From Actinocatenispora comari (GTDB taxonomy: Bacteria; Actinomycetota; Actinomycetes; Mycobacteriales; Micromonosporaceae): 59,169 nt of DNA. Of the stretch, positions 8,990 to 17,115 are shown one piece after another. Position 1 is the first letter of the stretch, and the number at the start of each line of letters is the position of its first letter. The DNA lies in contig NZ_BOPO01000025.1 in NCBI RefSeq assembly GCF_017312725.1, positions 1 through 59,169 of the forward strand. Direction: 5' to 3'. The position numbers and the translations under genes were made by a program. The notes beneath the pieces are model-generated. The model saw only the letters and a list, made by a program, of their open reading frames with translations, had not been told where the DNA came from and searched no databases.

Positions 8990-10183
8990 GTGCCCCGTAG
9001 CGTCCGCGACGTCGTCTTCGTCGACGGCGTGCGCACCCCGTTCGGCAAGGCGGGCGGCATGTACGCGGAGACCCGCGCCGATGACCTGGTCATCCGGTGC
9101 ATCCGCGAACTGATCCGCCGCCACCCGGAACTGCCGCCCGAGCGCATCGACGAGGTCGCCATCGCGGCGACCACCCAGATCGGAGACCAGGGCCTGACCA
9201 TCGGCCGCACCGCCGCACTGCTGGCCGGCCTGCCCAAGACCGTCCCCGGGTACGCGATCGACCGGATGTGCGCGGGTGCGATGACCGCGGTGACCACGGT
9301 CGCCTCCGGCATCGCGTTCGGCGCGTACGACGTGGCGCTCGCCGGCGGTGTCGAGCACATGGGCCGGCACCCGATGGGCGAGGGTGTCGACCCGAACCCG
9401 CGGATCATCGCCGAGAAGCTGGTCGACCCGTCCGCGCTGATCATGGGCGCCACCGCGGAGAACCTGCACGACCGGCTGCCCGGCGTCACCAAGCAGCGCG
9501 CCGACGCGTTCGCACTGGCCAGCCAGCAGAAGGTGGCCAAGGCGTACGCGGAGGGCAAGCTGCAGCCCGACCTGGTCACGATGGCCACCCGCTCGGTCGA
9601 GGAGGGCTGGGGCGTCGCCACCGTCGACGAGGCGCCGCGCGACACCAGCCTGGAGAAGCTCGCCGGGCTCAAGACCCCGTTCCGGCCGCACGGCCGGGTC
9701 ACCGCGGGCAACGCGGCCGGCCTCAACGACGGCGCGACCTGCTCGATCGTCGCGGCCGAGGAGGTCGCCGCCGAGCTGGGGCTGCCGGCCGCGATGCGGC
9801 TGGTCAGCTACGGCTTCGCCGGCGTCGAGCCGGAGGTGATGGGGGTCGGCCCGATCCCGTCGACCGAGAAGGCGCTGCGGCTGGCCGGGCTGTCCATCGA
9901 GGACATCGGCCTGTTCGAGCTGAACGAGGCGTTCGCGGTGCAGGTGCTCGCCTTCCTGGACCACTTCGGCATCGCCGACGACGATCCGCGGGTCAACCAG
10001 TGGGGCGGCGCGATCGCGCTGGGACACCCGCTCGCGTCCTCCGGGGTACGGCTGATGACCCAGCTGGCGCGCCAGTTCGCCGAGCACCCCGAGGTGCGGT
10101 ACGGGCTGACCGCGATGTGCATCGGCATCGGCATGGGCGGCTCGGTCGTCTGGGAGAACCCGGCTTGGGAGGGCAACAAGTGA
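8990..10183 (+). CDS. fadA: Acetyl-CoA C-acyltransferase (thiolase)
   Basis: 397 aa, normal thiolase length. It cleaves 3-ketoacyl-CoA to acetyl-CoA plus a shortened acyl-CoA. The nucleophilic Cys94 is in DRMCAGAMTA; the C-terminal His (ALGHPLASSG) and second Cys (MCIGIGMGG) are present. The GTG at 8990 has a strong AAGGAGG (8978-8984) five bases upstream. The stop overlaps the fadB start (GTGA), so the two are translated as a coupled trifunctional complex pair. Confidence 0.95.
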   Translation: MPRSVRDVVFVDGVRTPFGKAGGMYAETRADDLVIRCIRELIRRHPELPPERIDEVAIAATTQIGDQGLTIGRTAALLAGLPKTVPGYAIDRMCAGAMTAVTTVASGIAFGAYDVALAGGVEHMGRHPMGEGVDPNPRIIAEKLVDPSALIMGATAENLHDRLPGVTKQRADAFALASQQKVAKAYAEGKLQPDLVTMATRSVEEGWGVATVDEAPRDTSLEKLAGLKTPFRPHGRVTAGNAAGLNDGATCSIVAAEEVAAELGLPAAMRLVSYGFAGVEPEVMGVGPIPSTEKALRLAGLSIEDIGLFELNEAFAVQVLAFLDHFGIADDDPRVNQWGGAIALGHPLASSGVRLMTQLARQFAEHPEVRYGLTAMCIGIGMGGSVVWENPAWEGNK

Positions 10184-12279
10184 GCGACATTCCGGTGTTC
10201 GACAACGAGGTCGTGACCTCGGCGCACGTGCGCTACGTCCCGGTGCCCGCGCTGTCCGGCGAGGCCGCGCTGATCACCCTGGACAACGGGTTCGACCACA
10301 AGAAGCCGACCTCGCTCGGCCCGGCCGGTCTGGCCAACCTGAACGCCGCGATGGACGAGATCGAGGCGCACTCCCCCGCCGTCCGGCTGATCGCGGTGAC
10401 CGGCAAGCCGTTCATCTTCTGCGTCGGTGCCGACGTGACCGGCATGCACCTGCTGCGCGACCGCGAGCAGGCGAAGCTGATCACCAACTACGGGCACCGG
10501 GTGTTCGCCCGGTTCCGCGACTCGTCGATCCCGACGTTCGCGTTCGTCAACGGGGCGACGATGGGCGGCGGGCTGGAGCTCGCGCTGCACTGCGACTACC
10601 GCACCCTGTCGTCGTCGGTACCGGCGATCGCGTTCCCGGAGTGCTTCCTCGGCATCGTGCCGGCCTGGGGCGGTACCCAGCTGCTGGCGAACCTGATCGG
10701 CGCCGACAACGCGGTCAAGGTGATCATCGAGAACCCGCTCAACCAGAACCGGATGCTGCGCGCCCAGCAGGCGTACCAGCTGGGCATCGCCGACGTGCTG
10801 CTGGAGCCGGCCGACTTCCTCGAGCGCTCGCTCGCCTGGGCCGCCTCGGTGGTCGCCGGCGAGACGAAGGTACAGCGGGCCGAGGTCGAGCGCGGCGACG
10901 CGTGGGCGGCGGCGCTGGCCAAGGGCAGGGCGATCGCCGATGCGCGGCTGCACGGCGGCGCGCCCGCCCCGTACCGGGCGCTGGAGCTGATGGCGAAGGC
11001 GGAGACGGCGCCGTTCGCCGAAGGCACCGCCGCCGAGGACGAGGTCAACGCCGACCTGCTGATGAGCGAGGAGTTCCGGTCCGGGCTGTACTCGTTCGAC
11101 CTGGTGCAGCGCCGCGCGAAGCGGCCGGCCGGCGCCCCGGACAAGTCGCTGGCCCGCCCGGTGACCAAGGTCGGGGTGCTCGGCGCCGGGCTGATGGCGA
11201 GCCAGCTCGCGCTGCTGTTCGCCCGCCGGCTGGAGGTGCCGGTGGTGCTCACCGACCTGGACCAGTCCCGGGTCGACAAGGGCGTCGCGTACGTGCACAC
11301 CGAGGTCGACAAGCTGCTCGGCAAGGGCCGGATCAGCGCCGACAAGGCCAACCGGCTGAAGGCGTCGGTGACCGGGTCGATCGACAAGTCGGTGTTCGCC
11401 GACGCGGACTTCCTGATCGAGGCCGTGTTCGAGGACATGGCGGTGAAGAAGGCGCTGTTCGCCGAGATCGAACCGATCGTCCCGGCCGACGCGATCCTCG
11501 CCACGAACACCTCGTCGCTGTCGATCACCGAGATGGCCGCCGACCTCAAGCACCCGGAGCGGGTCGTCGGGTTCCACTTCTTCAACCCGGTGGCGGTGTT
11601 GCCGCTGCTGGAGATCGTCCGCGGCGAGGCCACCGACGACGCCACCCTGGCCACCGCGTTCGCGGTCAGCAAGCAGCTGAAGAAGAACTCGGTGCTGTGC
11701 AAGGATTCCCCGGCGTTCGTGGTCAACCGGCTGCTCACCCGGTTCCTCGGCGAGGTGTTCTCCACCGTGGACGAGGGCACCCCGGTCGAGGTGGCCGACC
11801 AGGCGCTGGAGCCGCTCGGGCTGCCGATGAGCCCGTTCGTGCTGCTGCAGTTCGTCGGGATGCCGGTCGCGCACCACGTGTCCGAGACGCTGCACGCGGC
11901 GTACCCGGACCGGTTCAAGGTGTCGGACAACCTGGCCCGGTTGATCGAGGCCGGCAAGCCCGGCGTGTACGTGTGGGACGAGAAGGGCCAGCCGTCCGTC
12001 GACCCGGACCTCGCCGGGCTGCTCAAGGTCGGCGACACCGTGCTCACCGCCGAGCAGGTACGCGACCGGGCCCTGTCCGCGCTCGCCCAGGAGGCGCGGC
12101 TGATGCTGGACGAGGGTGTCGTCGCGGAGGCGGCCGACATCGACCTGTGCATGATCCTCGGCGCCGGCTGGCCGTTCCACCTGGGCGGCATCACGCCGTA
12201 CCTGGACCGCACCGGCTACAGCGAGAAGGTCACCGGCCAGCGGTTCCTGCCCCGGGGCGTGGCGAGCCTGCCCGCCTGA
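10180..12279 (+). CDS. fadB: Fatty-acid oxidation multifunctional protein (enoyl-CoA hydratase / 3-hydroxyacyl-CoA dehydrogenase)
   Basis: 699 aa. The N-terminal ~300 residues are a crotonase domain (oxyanion-hole segments PFIFCVGADVTGM and NGATMGGGLELALHCDY). The NAD-binding dehydrogenase domain starts near residue 325 with VGVLGAGLMASQLALLFARR, followed by SLSITEMA and HFFNPVAVLPLLEIV, and C-terminal dimerisation domains. It forms the alpha subunit to the fadA thiolase; GTG overlaps the fadA TGA by four bases with GGGAGG upstream. The complete pair supports degradation of medium/long acyl-CoA. Confidence 0.95.
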   Translation: MSDIPVFDNEVVTSAHVRYVPVPALSGEAALITLDNGFDHKKPTSLGPAGLANLNAAMDEIEAHSPAVRLIAVTGKPFIFCVGADVTGMHLLRDREQAKLITNYGHRVFARFRDSSIPTFAFVNGATMGGGLELALHCDYRTLSSSVPAIAFPECFLGIVPAWGGTQLLANLIGADNAVKVIIENPLNQNRMLRAQQAYQLGIADVLLEPADFLERSLAWAASVVAGETKVQRAEVERGDAWAAALAKGRAIADARLHGGAPAPYRALELMAKAETAPFAEGTAAEDEVNADLLMSEEFRSGLYSFDLVQRRAKRPAGAPDKSLARPVTKVGVLGAGLMASQLALLFARRLEVPVVLTDLDQSRVDKGVAYVHTEVDKLLGKGRISADKANRLKASVTGSIDKSVFADADFLIEAVFEDMAVKKALFAEIEPIVPADAILATNTSSLSITEMAADLKHPERVVGFHFFNPVAVLPLLEIVRGEATDDATLATAFAVSKQLKKNSVLCKDSPAFVVNRLLTRFLGEVFSTVDEGTPVEVADQALEPLGLPMSPFVLLQFVGMPVAHHVSETLHAAYPDRFKVSDNLARLIEAGKPGVYVWDEKGQPSVDPDLAGLLKVGDTVLTAEQVRDRALSALAQEARLMLDEGVVAEAADIDLCMILGAGWPFHLGGITPYLDRTGYSEKVTGQRFLPRGVASLPA

Positions 12280-12292
12280 GCCACGCACCACC

Positions 12293-12326
12293 CGCGGCCC
12301 CGGTCGGTACCCCGACCGGGGCCGCG
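12293..12326 (+). terminator. Terminator of the fadA-fadB operon
   Basis: Perfect 15-base arms (CGCGGCCCCGGTCGG and complement) with a four-base loop TACC begin 14 bases after the fadB stop. Confidence 0.85.
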
Positions 12327-12425
12327 CCGCGTTCCCGCCCGCCGACGGGTGGTGCCCTGCCTCGAACGCGGCGGCCGACCGTCCGACCCGGCGGTTGCCC
12401 GTCCGCGTCCGCGAACGCCGTCGCG

Positions 12426-12474
12426 CACCCGGCGCCTCGGTTGCTCACCCGGCGCCTCGGTTGCTCACCCGGCG
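12426..12474. repeat. 20-bp direct repeat at the 3' end of the Hsp70-type gene
   Basis: Two full copies and a partial third of a 20-bp unit (cacccggcgcctcggttgct). The third copy supplies the TGA stop (12465-12467) of the Hsp70-type gene. The unit is not a multiple of three. Confidence 0.8.
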
Positions 12475-14684
12475 GCGCGACCGGCCATTCCGCGATGCAG
12501 CAGCGCGAGCGCGCCGACGCTCGCCGCCCCGAACGCCAGCGCGAGCAGCGCCGGCTGCCACAGGTCGTGCGGGACCAGCCCGAGCGCGCCGAAGGCCAGC
12601 ACATTACCCAGCGTGGCAGCGGTCATCGCACCGAAGAGCACCAACGCGACGGCGCCGACGCCCACCTGCGCCCGGTTGACCGGTGGACCGCAGCGCCTGC
12701 GCCAGTCACGCACCAGCACGGCGGCCGCGACCACCATCAGCGCCACCGGGACCACGAGACCGAACCAGCGCAGCCAGTACAGACCGCTGCTGTACAGGGA
12801 GACCATGCACATGATCGTCGTGGTGAGGGTCGGCGGGACCAGCCACCAGGCGGCGGACCACCACATCGCCCGCACACCACCCGACCGCGTTTCGGCCACC
12901 ACCGGTGCCCGGCGGGCCAGCCGGGCGAAGACCACGCTGAGCACCAGCCCCGGCAGGCAGAACGCCAGCGCCACCACCACGAGATCCTCGCCGTAGCCGT
13001 ACCCGGTTTCCAGCCACCAGAACTCGTGCGCCACCGAGAGGGACGCCACGGTGCCGAACAGCGCCAACATCCCGACTCCGGTGAGCGCGACGTCGCGGCG
13101 CCGGTGGCCGTCGCCGTCGGCGGGCCGGGCCGGCCACGGCTGAGCCAGCAGCAACCCCCCGGTCGTCACCAGCGCGAGCGTGGTCACGCAGCCGACGAGT
13201 ACGCCCGGCAGCGCGGAGAGGTGGATGGCCAGTGCCCAGCCGGCGAGGCTGGCCAGGATCGCGCCGGCGAACAGCGCGATCGACGGTACCGGGGAGGGCC
13301 GGCCACCGACGCTCGTGCCCTCGTGCCCCGGCTCCCGGACGTGCGGGGCGCCCTCGGCCGGCCAGCCGACGACAGCCGGTACGGGGCCGGCGTCGCCCGA
13401 GCCTCCGGTGGCGGGCAGCGGATCGCTCGCCGCCGTCCCGGCGGCTCCGGCTGCCCCGCTCGGCACCAGGTGCCCACTCGGCACCGGGCCGGCGGCGACG
13501 GTACCGGAGTCGGCGACCACGCGGGCGGCCGGCGGGTCGGCGGCCACGCGGGCAGCCGGCGGGTCGGCGGCCACGCGGGCAGCCGGCGGGTCGGGGGTCA
13601 CGCGGGCGGCGGCGGTGCGCAGGGCGCCCTCGGCGACGACGGTCTCGGGCTGGTCGAGCGCATCGGGCGCCACCCGGGTGGCCCGGTGCACGGTGGTCGC
13701 GGCGAGCGGTACCCGGGACGAGCCGCCGACCAGGAAGATGCCGGCCAGTTCGTCGGGTGCGACGCCGACCCGCTCGATCAGCCGGGCGGTCAGCTCGGCG
13801 GCGCGGTCGAGCTTCGGCCCGGCGGCGGCCTCGAACTGCTCGCGGGCGATCTGCACGTCCCGGTCGAACAGTGGCACGAACAGGCCGGCGGCGCTGCGCC
13901 GGGACAGCGTCTCCTTGGCCGCCCGGGCGTCGTCCCACAGCGTTCGGAACGCCCGCCGGTCGGCGGCGGTCGCCGGGGCGGTCAGCCGGCGCCAGGCGTC
14001 CGGATCGCCGGCCGCCACGGCGGCACCGACCTGCTGCACCACCACCTCGTCCAGGTCCAGCCCGCCGAACGAGGCGAGCCCGTCCACGTCGACCACCTCG
14101 TAGCCGTCCGCGGTACGGCGCACCGCCGAGACGTCGAACGTCCCGGCGCCCAGGTCGTACACGACGAGCTGCTGGCCGGGCCCGAGCCGGTGGCCCAGTA
14201 CCGAGGTGAAGTACGCCGCGGCGGCAACCGGCTCGGGGACCAGCCGGGGCGCGGGGAGCCCGGCCAGCGACGCCGCGGTGTGCAGCACCCCGCGACGGGA
14301 GGCGGCCCAGGCCGCCGGGTACGTGAGGATCACCGTGTCGGGGACCGCACCGACCGCCCGGCGGGCCTCGCCGGACACCAGCCGCAGCGTCGCCGCCACC
14401 GCCTCGCCCACCGGTACCTCGGTGCCGCCCAGCAGCAGGGCGCCGTCGCCGGCGTGGCTCTTCGGGTACGGCTCGTAGCTGGCCGGCGCGAGCCGGGCGC
14501 TGTGCACCGCGTCCCGGCCGGCGAGCAGGGTGCCGTCGGGCTCCCGGTACACCGCGGAGGGCAGCAGTGGGGAGCCGTCGAACAGCACCGGCCGGACCCG
14601 GCCGTCCGGCCAGCGCAGCACGGCCACCGTGTTCGACGTTCCGTAGTCGATGCCCAGCGCGACACCGGTCAGTGGATCTTGCAT
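12465..14684 (-). CDS. Hsp70-type ATPase fused to a multi-pass membrane domain
   Basis: 739 aa. Residues ~1-375 form an actin/Hsp70 nucleotide-binding domain with phosphate-1 (GIDYGTSNTVAVLRW), phosphate-2 (VVYDLGAGTFDVSAV) and adenosine (GIFLVGGSSRVPL) motifs. No substrate-binding beta domain follows. Instead a ~110-residue Ala/Pro-rich linker with a nine-residue repeat leads into about eight transmembrane helices (e.g. IALFAGAILASLAGWALAI, LVVVALAFCLPGLVLSVVF). This puts the ATPase in the cytosol tethered to the membrane. The start at 14684 is set by TAGACT seven bases upstream; an in-frame ATG at 14729 is an alternative. The function is unknown; a membrane chaperone or sensor are both possible. 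Confidence 0.85.
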   Translation of the reverse strand: MQDPLTGVALGIDYGTSNTVAVLRWPDGRVRPVLFDGSPLLPSAVYREPDGTLLAGRDAVHSARLAPASYEPYPKSHAGDGALLLGGTEVPVGEAVAATLRLVSGEARRAVGAVPDTVILTYPAAWAASRRGVLHTAASLAGLPAPRLVPEPVAAAAYFTSVLGHRLGPGQQLVVYDLGAGTFDVSAVRRTADGYEVVDVDGLASFGGLDLDEVVVQQVGAAVAAGDPDAWRRLTAPATAADRRAFRTLWDDARAAKETLSRRSAAGLFVPLFDRDVQIAREQFEAAAGPKLDRAAELTARLIERVGVAPDELAGIFLVGGSSRVPLAATTVHRATRVAPDALDQPETVVAEGALRTAAARVTPDPPAARVAADPPAARVAADPPAARVVADSGTVAAGPVPSGHLVPSGAAGAAGTAASDPLPATGGSGDAGPVPAVVGWPAEGAPHVREPGHEGTSVGGRPSPVPSIALFAGAILASLAGWALAIHLSALPGVLVGCVTTLALVTTGGLLLAQPWPARPADGDGHRRRDVALTGVGMLALFGTVASLSVAHEFWWLETGYGYGEDLVVVALAFCLPGLVLSVVFARLARRAPVVAETRSGGVRAMWWSAAWWLVPPTLTTTIMCMVSLYSSGLYWLRWFGLVVPVALMVVAAAVLVRDWRRRCGPPVNRAQVGVGAVALVLFGAMTAATLGNVLAFGALGLVPHDLWQPALLALAFGAASVGALALLHRGMAGRAAG
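13511..13612 (-). repeat. 27-bp tandem repeat in the linker of the Hsp70-type gene
   Basis: Nearly four copies of a 27-bp unit; the two central copies are identical. They encode the nine-residue period PPAARVAAD in the linker between the ATPase and the membrane helices, keeping the frame. Confidence 0.88.
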
Positions 14685-14691
14685 GACCCGG

Positions 14692-14697
14692 AGTCTA
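14692..14697 (-). promoter_or_regulatory. -10 hexamer TAGACT, leaderless start of the Hsp70-type gene
   Basis: On the minus strand TAGACT ends seven bases before the ATG at 14684. No Shine-Dalgarno is present. Confidence 0.5.
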
Positions 14698-14745
14698 GAG
14701 GCCGCCGGGAAGCCGCCCAACTGTCTCATGTGGACAGACGCGGGC

Positions 14746-14782
14746 GCGGGACCGATCGGGTCCCCGTTCCGATCAGTCCCGC
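14746..14782 (-). terminator. Terminator overlapping the end of the PadR gene
   Basis: Fourteen-base arms (GCGGGACTGATCGG with one wobble pair) and a nine-base loop span the PadR stop codon at 14773. Confidence 0.65.
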
Positions 14783-15324
14783 AGCGTGCCGATCAGCCAG
14801 CGCAGCCAGTCGAGTACGTACCGCTCCGAGCCGATGCCGTTGAGCACCGTGGCGTAGTCGACGAACCGCTGGGTGGTCGGATCCTCCGGGGTGCCGTCCG
14901 CCTCGAACTCGGCCCGCACCGTCAGGTAGTGCGCCAGCGACGCCTCCCGCCGTTCCAGCTCGGCGGTGAGCATCTCGCGCATCGCCGCCGGGTCGGCGAG
15001 CCAGCCGTTGTACACCCGCAGCAGCAGCTCGTCGTGCGGCTGCGGGGTCGGCAGCGGGCTCGCCGCCCACTCGGCGAGTGCGGCCCGGCCGGCCGCCGTC
15101 GCCGAGTACAGCTTCTTGTCGTGCGGCCCCGGGCCCGGCTCGGTGCGGTACTCGGCCCAGCCGGCCTCGACCAGCTTGCGCAGCGTGCCGTGGATCTGCG
15201 CGTGGCCGGCGTTCCAGAAGAAGCCGATCGGCTCCCGCATCAGCTGCGCCACCCGGTAGCCGCTGAGCGGTCGGCGGGCGAGCAGACCGAGGATCGCGAA
15301 TCCCAGCGTGTTCACCCGCCACAT
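14773..15324 (-). CDS. PadR-family transcriptional regulator
   Basis: 183 aa from the ATG at 15324. The N-terminal winged helix begins NTLGFAILGLLARRPLSGYRV, the hallmark of PadR, and a C-terminal helical dimerisation region follows. Start choice is uncertain: GTG at 15315 has AGG nine bases upstream, and an upstream ATG at 15354 would add ten residues. The gene lies 64 bases after the M1 peptidase stop on the same strand. Its target is not evident; the peptidase or the Hsp70-type gene are the nearest candidates. Confidence 0.88.
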   Translation of the reverse strand: MWRVNTLGFAILGLLARRPLSGYRVAQLMREPIGFFWNAGHAQIHGTLRKLVEAGWAEYRTEPGPGPHDKKLYSATAAGRAALAEWAASPLPTPQPHDELLLRVYNGWLADPAAMREMLTAELERREASLAHYLTVRAEFEADGTPEDPTTQRFVDYATVLNGIGSERYVLDWLRWLIGTLRD

Positions 15325-15388
15325 CCTGCCCGCCCGCTCGTCCGAGCGGGCCACCCGCCGTCCCGGCCGGCGATTCGCGTCGCCGGCC

Positions 15389-16894
15389 TCAGCCGACCGG
15401 GTCGGTGGCCCAGTCCGGGTGGCCGGGCATCGGCGGGGTGCGCGTGCCGTACAGCCAGGCGGTGAGGAAGCCGTGCAGGTCCTGGTGCGCGACCGAGCTG
15501 GCCAGCGCGATGAACTGCCGGGTGCTGCCGGTGCCGCCGGCGTACCGGGCGGCCCAGGCCCGTTCGATCGCGGTGAACCGGGCCGCGCCGACCTTCTCCC
15601 GCAGCGCGTAGAGCACCAGCGCGCCCCCGTCGTACACGCCGTCGTTGAACAGGTTGTCCGCGGACGGCTGCGCGACCGGCCCGTACCGGCTGCGCCAGGT
15701 GTCGCCGTTGGCGTAGGCGGTGTGCATCCGGTCCACGAAGCTCGCGTAGCCCTCCCGGTCGGCCCAGCTCGCCTCGTAGTAGCTGGCGTGCCCCTCGTTG
15801 AGCCACACGTCGGCCCAACGCGCCGGGGCCACCGAGTCGCCGTACCACTGGTGCGCGAGCTCGTGCGCGAGCACCGGCGACCAGTACGACTGCGGCACCG
15901 CGCCGAACATCCCGGCCGAGGTGAGCGTCAGCGTCTGGCACTCCAGCGCGAAGCGGAAGTTCGCCGGCGCCGCGAGCACGCCGTAGGTGGCGAACGGGTA
16001 GCTGCCGGCCTGCCGGCGCATCCAGGCCAGCTGCGGCCCGGTCACGGCCAGGTCCGGGCCGAGCGTGCCGGCCATCGAGGTCGGTACCACGTTGCGGATC
16101 GTGGTGTGGTCCGGCCCGGGCGCGGTCTGCACGGTGTAGTCGCCGACGGCGACCTGCACCAGCTCGGTGGCCATCGGTACCCGCTGCTGGTAGGTCCAGG
16201 TGGTCTCGCCGCCGTGCTCGTAGCGCCCGGCGGGCACGCCGTTGGCGACGGCGGTCAGCCCGTCCGGCGCGGTCACCCGGAACGTGTAGCTGGCCTTGTC
16301 GCTCGGGTGGTCGCTGCCGGGGAACACCGACCGGGCGCAGGTCGGCTGGCCGGCGGTGACGAACCCGTCGCGGGTGGGCAGCCACCCGGAGGTGATCGGG
16401 TTGTTCGGCGGCGCGCAGTGGTGCGTGGCCGCCGGATCGGCCTGGTAGTCCACCGTGACCCGGAACCGCGAGCCGCGGTGCACCGGCCGGGCCGGGGTGA
16501 CGACCAGCTCGTCGCCGTCCCTGCGGTAGCTCGCCGTGCGACCGTCGACCGTCAGGCCGGTGACGGTGTTGCCGTCGAAGTCCAGGTCGAACCGGGACAG
16601 CGACTGCGTCGCGCGGGCGGACACGGTGGTCCGGGCGGTCACCGTTCGCTCGTCCGGCCGGTAGCGCATCGCGAGGTCGTAGTGCGTGACGTCGAAGCCG
16701 CCGTTGCCCTCGTCCGGGAACAGCGGGTCGCCGATCCCGGGCGCGCCGGGGGTGGCGCCGCCGGGATGCCCGCCGGACGGGCGGGCGGGCGGTGCCGCGC
16801 TCGCCGGGGTCACGGCCACCACCAGCACGGCGGCCACCAGCACCGCGGCGTGCCCGGTACCGCGGCGCCATCGTCCAGGTCTGTCGGCGGTCAT
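15389..16894 (-). CDS. Secreted M1-family metallopeptidase
   Basis: 501 aa. A signal peptide (HAAVLVAAVLVVAVTPASA) is followed by an N-terminal beta domain and a thermolysin-like domain. Zinc ligands are in HELAHQWYGDS and, 18 residues on, the Glu of WLNEGHASYYE. The aminopeptidase GxMEN loop is replaced by FALECQTL, so exopeptidase specificity is doubtful. It ends soon after the catalytic domain, lacking the large C-terminal helical domain of PepN. The ATG at 16894 has GAGGGG six bases upstream; an ATG at 16930 is less likely. Acts outside the cell. Confidence 0.9.
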   Translation of the reverse strand: MTADRPGRWRRGTGHAAVLVAAVLVVAVTPASAAPPARPSGGHPGGATPGAPGIGDPLFPDEGNGGFDVTHYDLAMRYRPDERTVTARTTVSARATQSLSRFDLDFDGNTVTGLTVDGRTASYRRDGDELVVTPARPVHRGSRFRVTVDYQADPAATHHCAPPNNPITSGWLPTRDGFVTAGQPTCARSVFPGSDHPSDKASYTFRVTAPDGLTAVANGVPAGRYEHGGETTWTYQQRVPMATELVQVAVGDYTVQTAPGPDHTTIRNVVPTSMAGTLGPDLAVTGPQLAWMRRQAGSYPFATYGVLAAPANFRFALECQTLTLTSAGMFGAVPQSYWSPVLAHELAHQWYGDSVAPARWADVWLNEGHASYYEASWADREGYASFVDRMHTAYANGDTWRSRYGPVAQPSADNLFNDGVYDGGALVLYALREKVGAARFTAIERAWAARYAGGTGSTRQFIALASSVAHQDLHGFLTAWLYGTRTPPMPGHPDWATDPVG

Positions 16895-17082
16895 AGGTGC
16901 CCCCTCGTGGCTGGCCGACGGCTGTCGCACCTCGCGACCGGATCAGCATGGTCCGCGCCGGTCGGTTATGTCAATGCCGACATAGACGCGACACCTCGGC
17001 CGAACGGCTATTCCCGTCCCGTCGCGGGTGTGGGTTACGAGACAAACCAGTTCCGGAATCCGGCTCGGCGGCCTAATTTCGT

Positions 17083-17099
17083 TACGACACAGTCTCGTA
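17083..17099. promoter_or_regulatory. Candidate TetR operator upstream of the MFS gene
   Basis: TACGA, seven bases, TCGTA form a 17-base inverted repeat 17 bases before the MFS start. A third half-site, GTTACGAGAC, lies at 17035-17043, 47 bases upstream. The TetR gene follows the transporter. The position fits repression of the exporter promoter; binding is inferred. Confidence 0.45.
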
Positions 17100-17115
17100 T
17101 CTGAATCGGAGTGAC

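Noticed and set aside
7577-10087. 836-codon minus-strand frame opposite RNase D and fadA
   Set aside because: Spans two unrelated real genes and shows no domain, so it is not a gene.
9808-12291. 827-codon minus-strand frame opposite fadB
   Set aside because: Long only because of GC bias at the third codon position; no motif and no plausible start.
13511-13612. Possible CRISPR-like array (regular 27-bp repeats)
   Set aside because: Units are contiguous with no spacers and read in frame as PPAARVAAD; it is a coding minisatellite.
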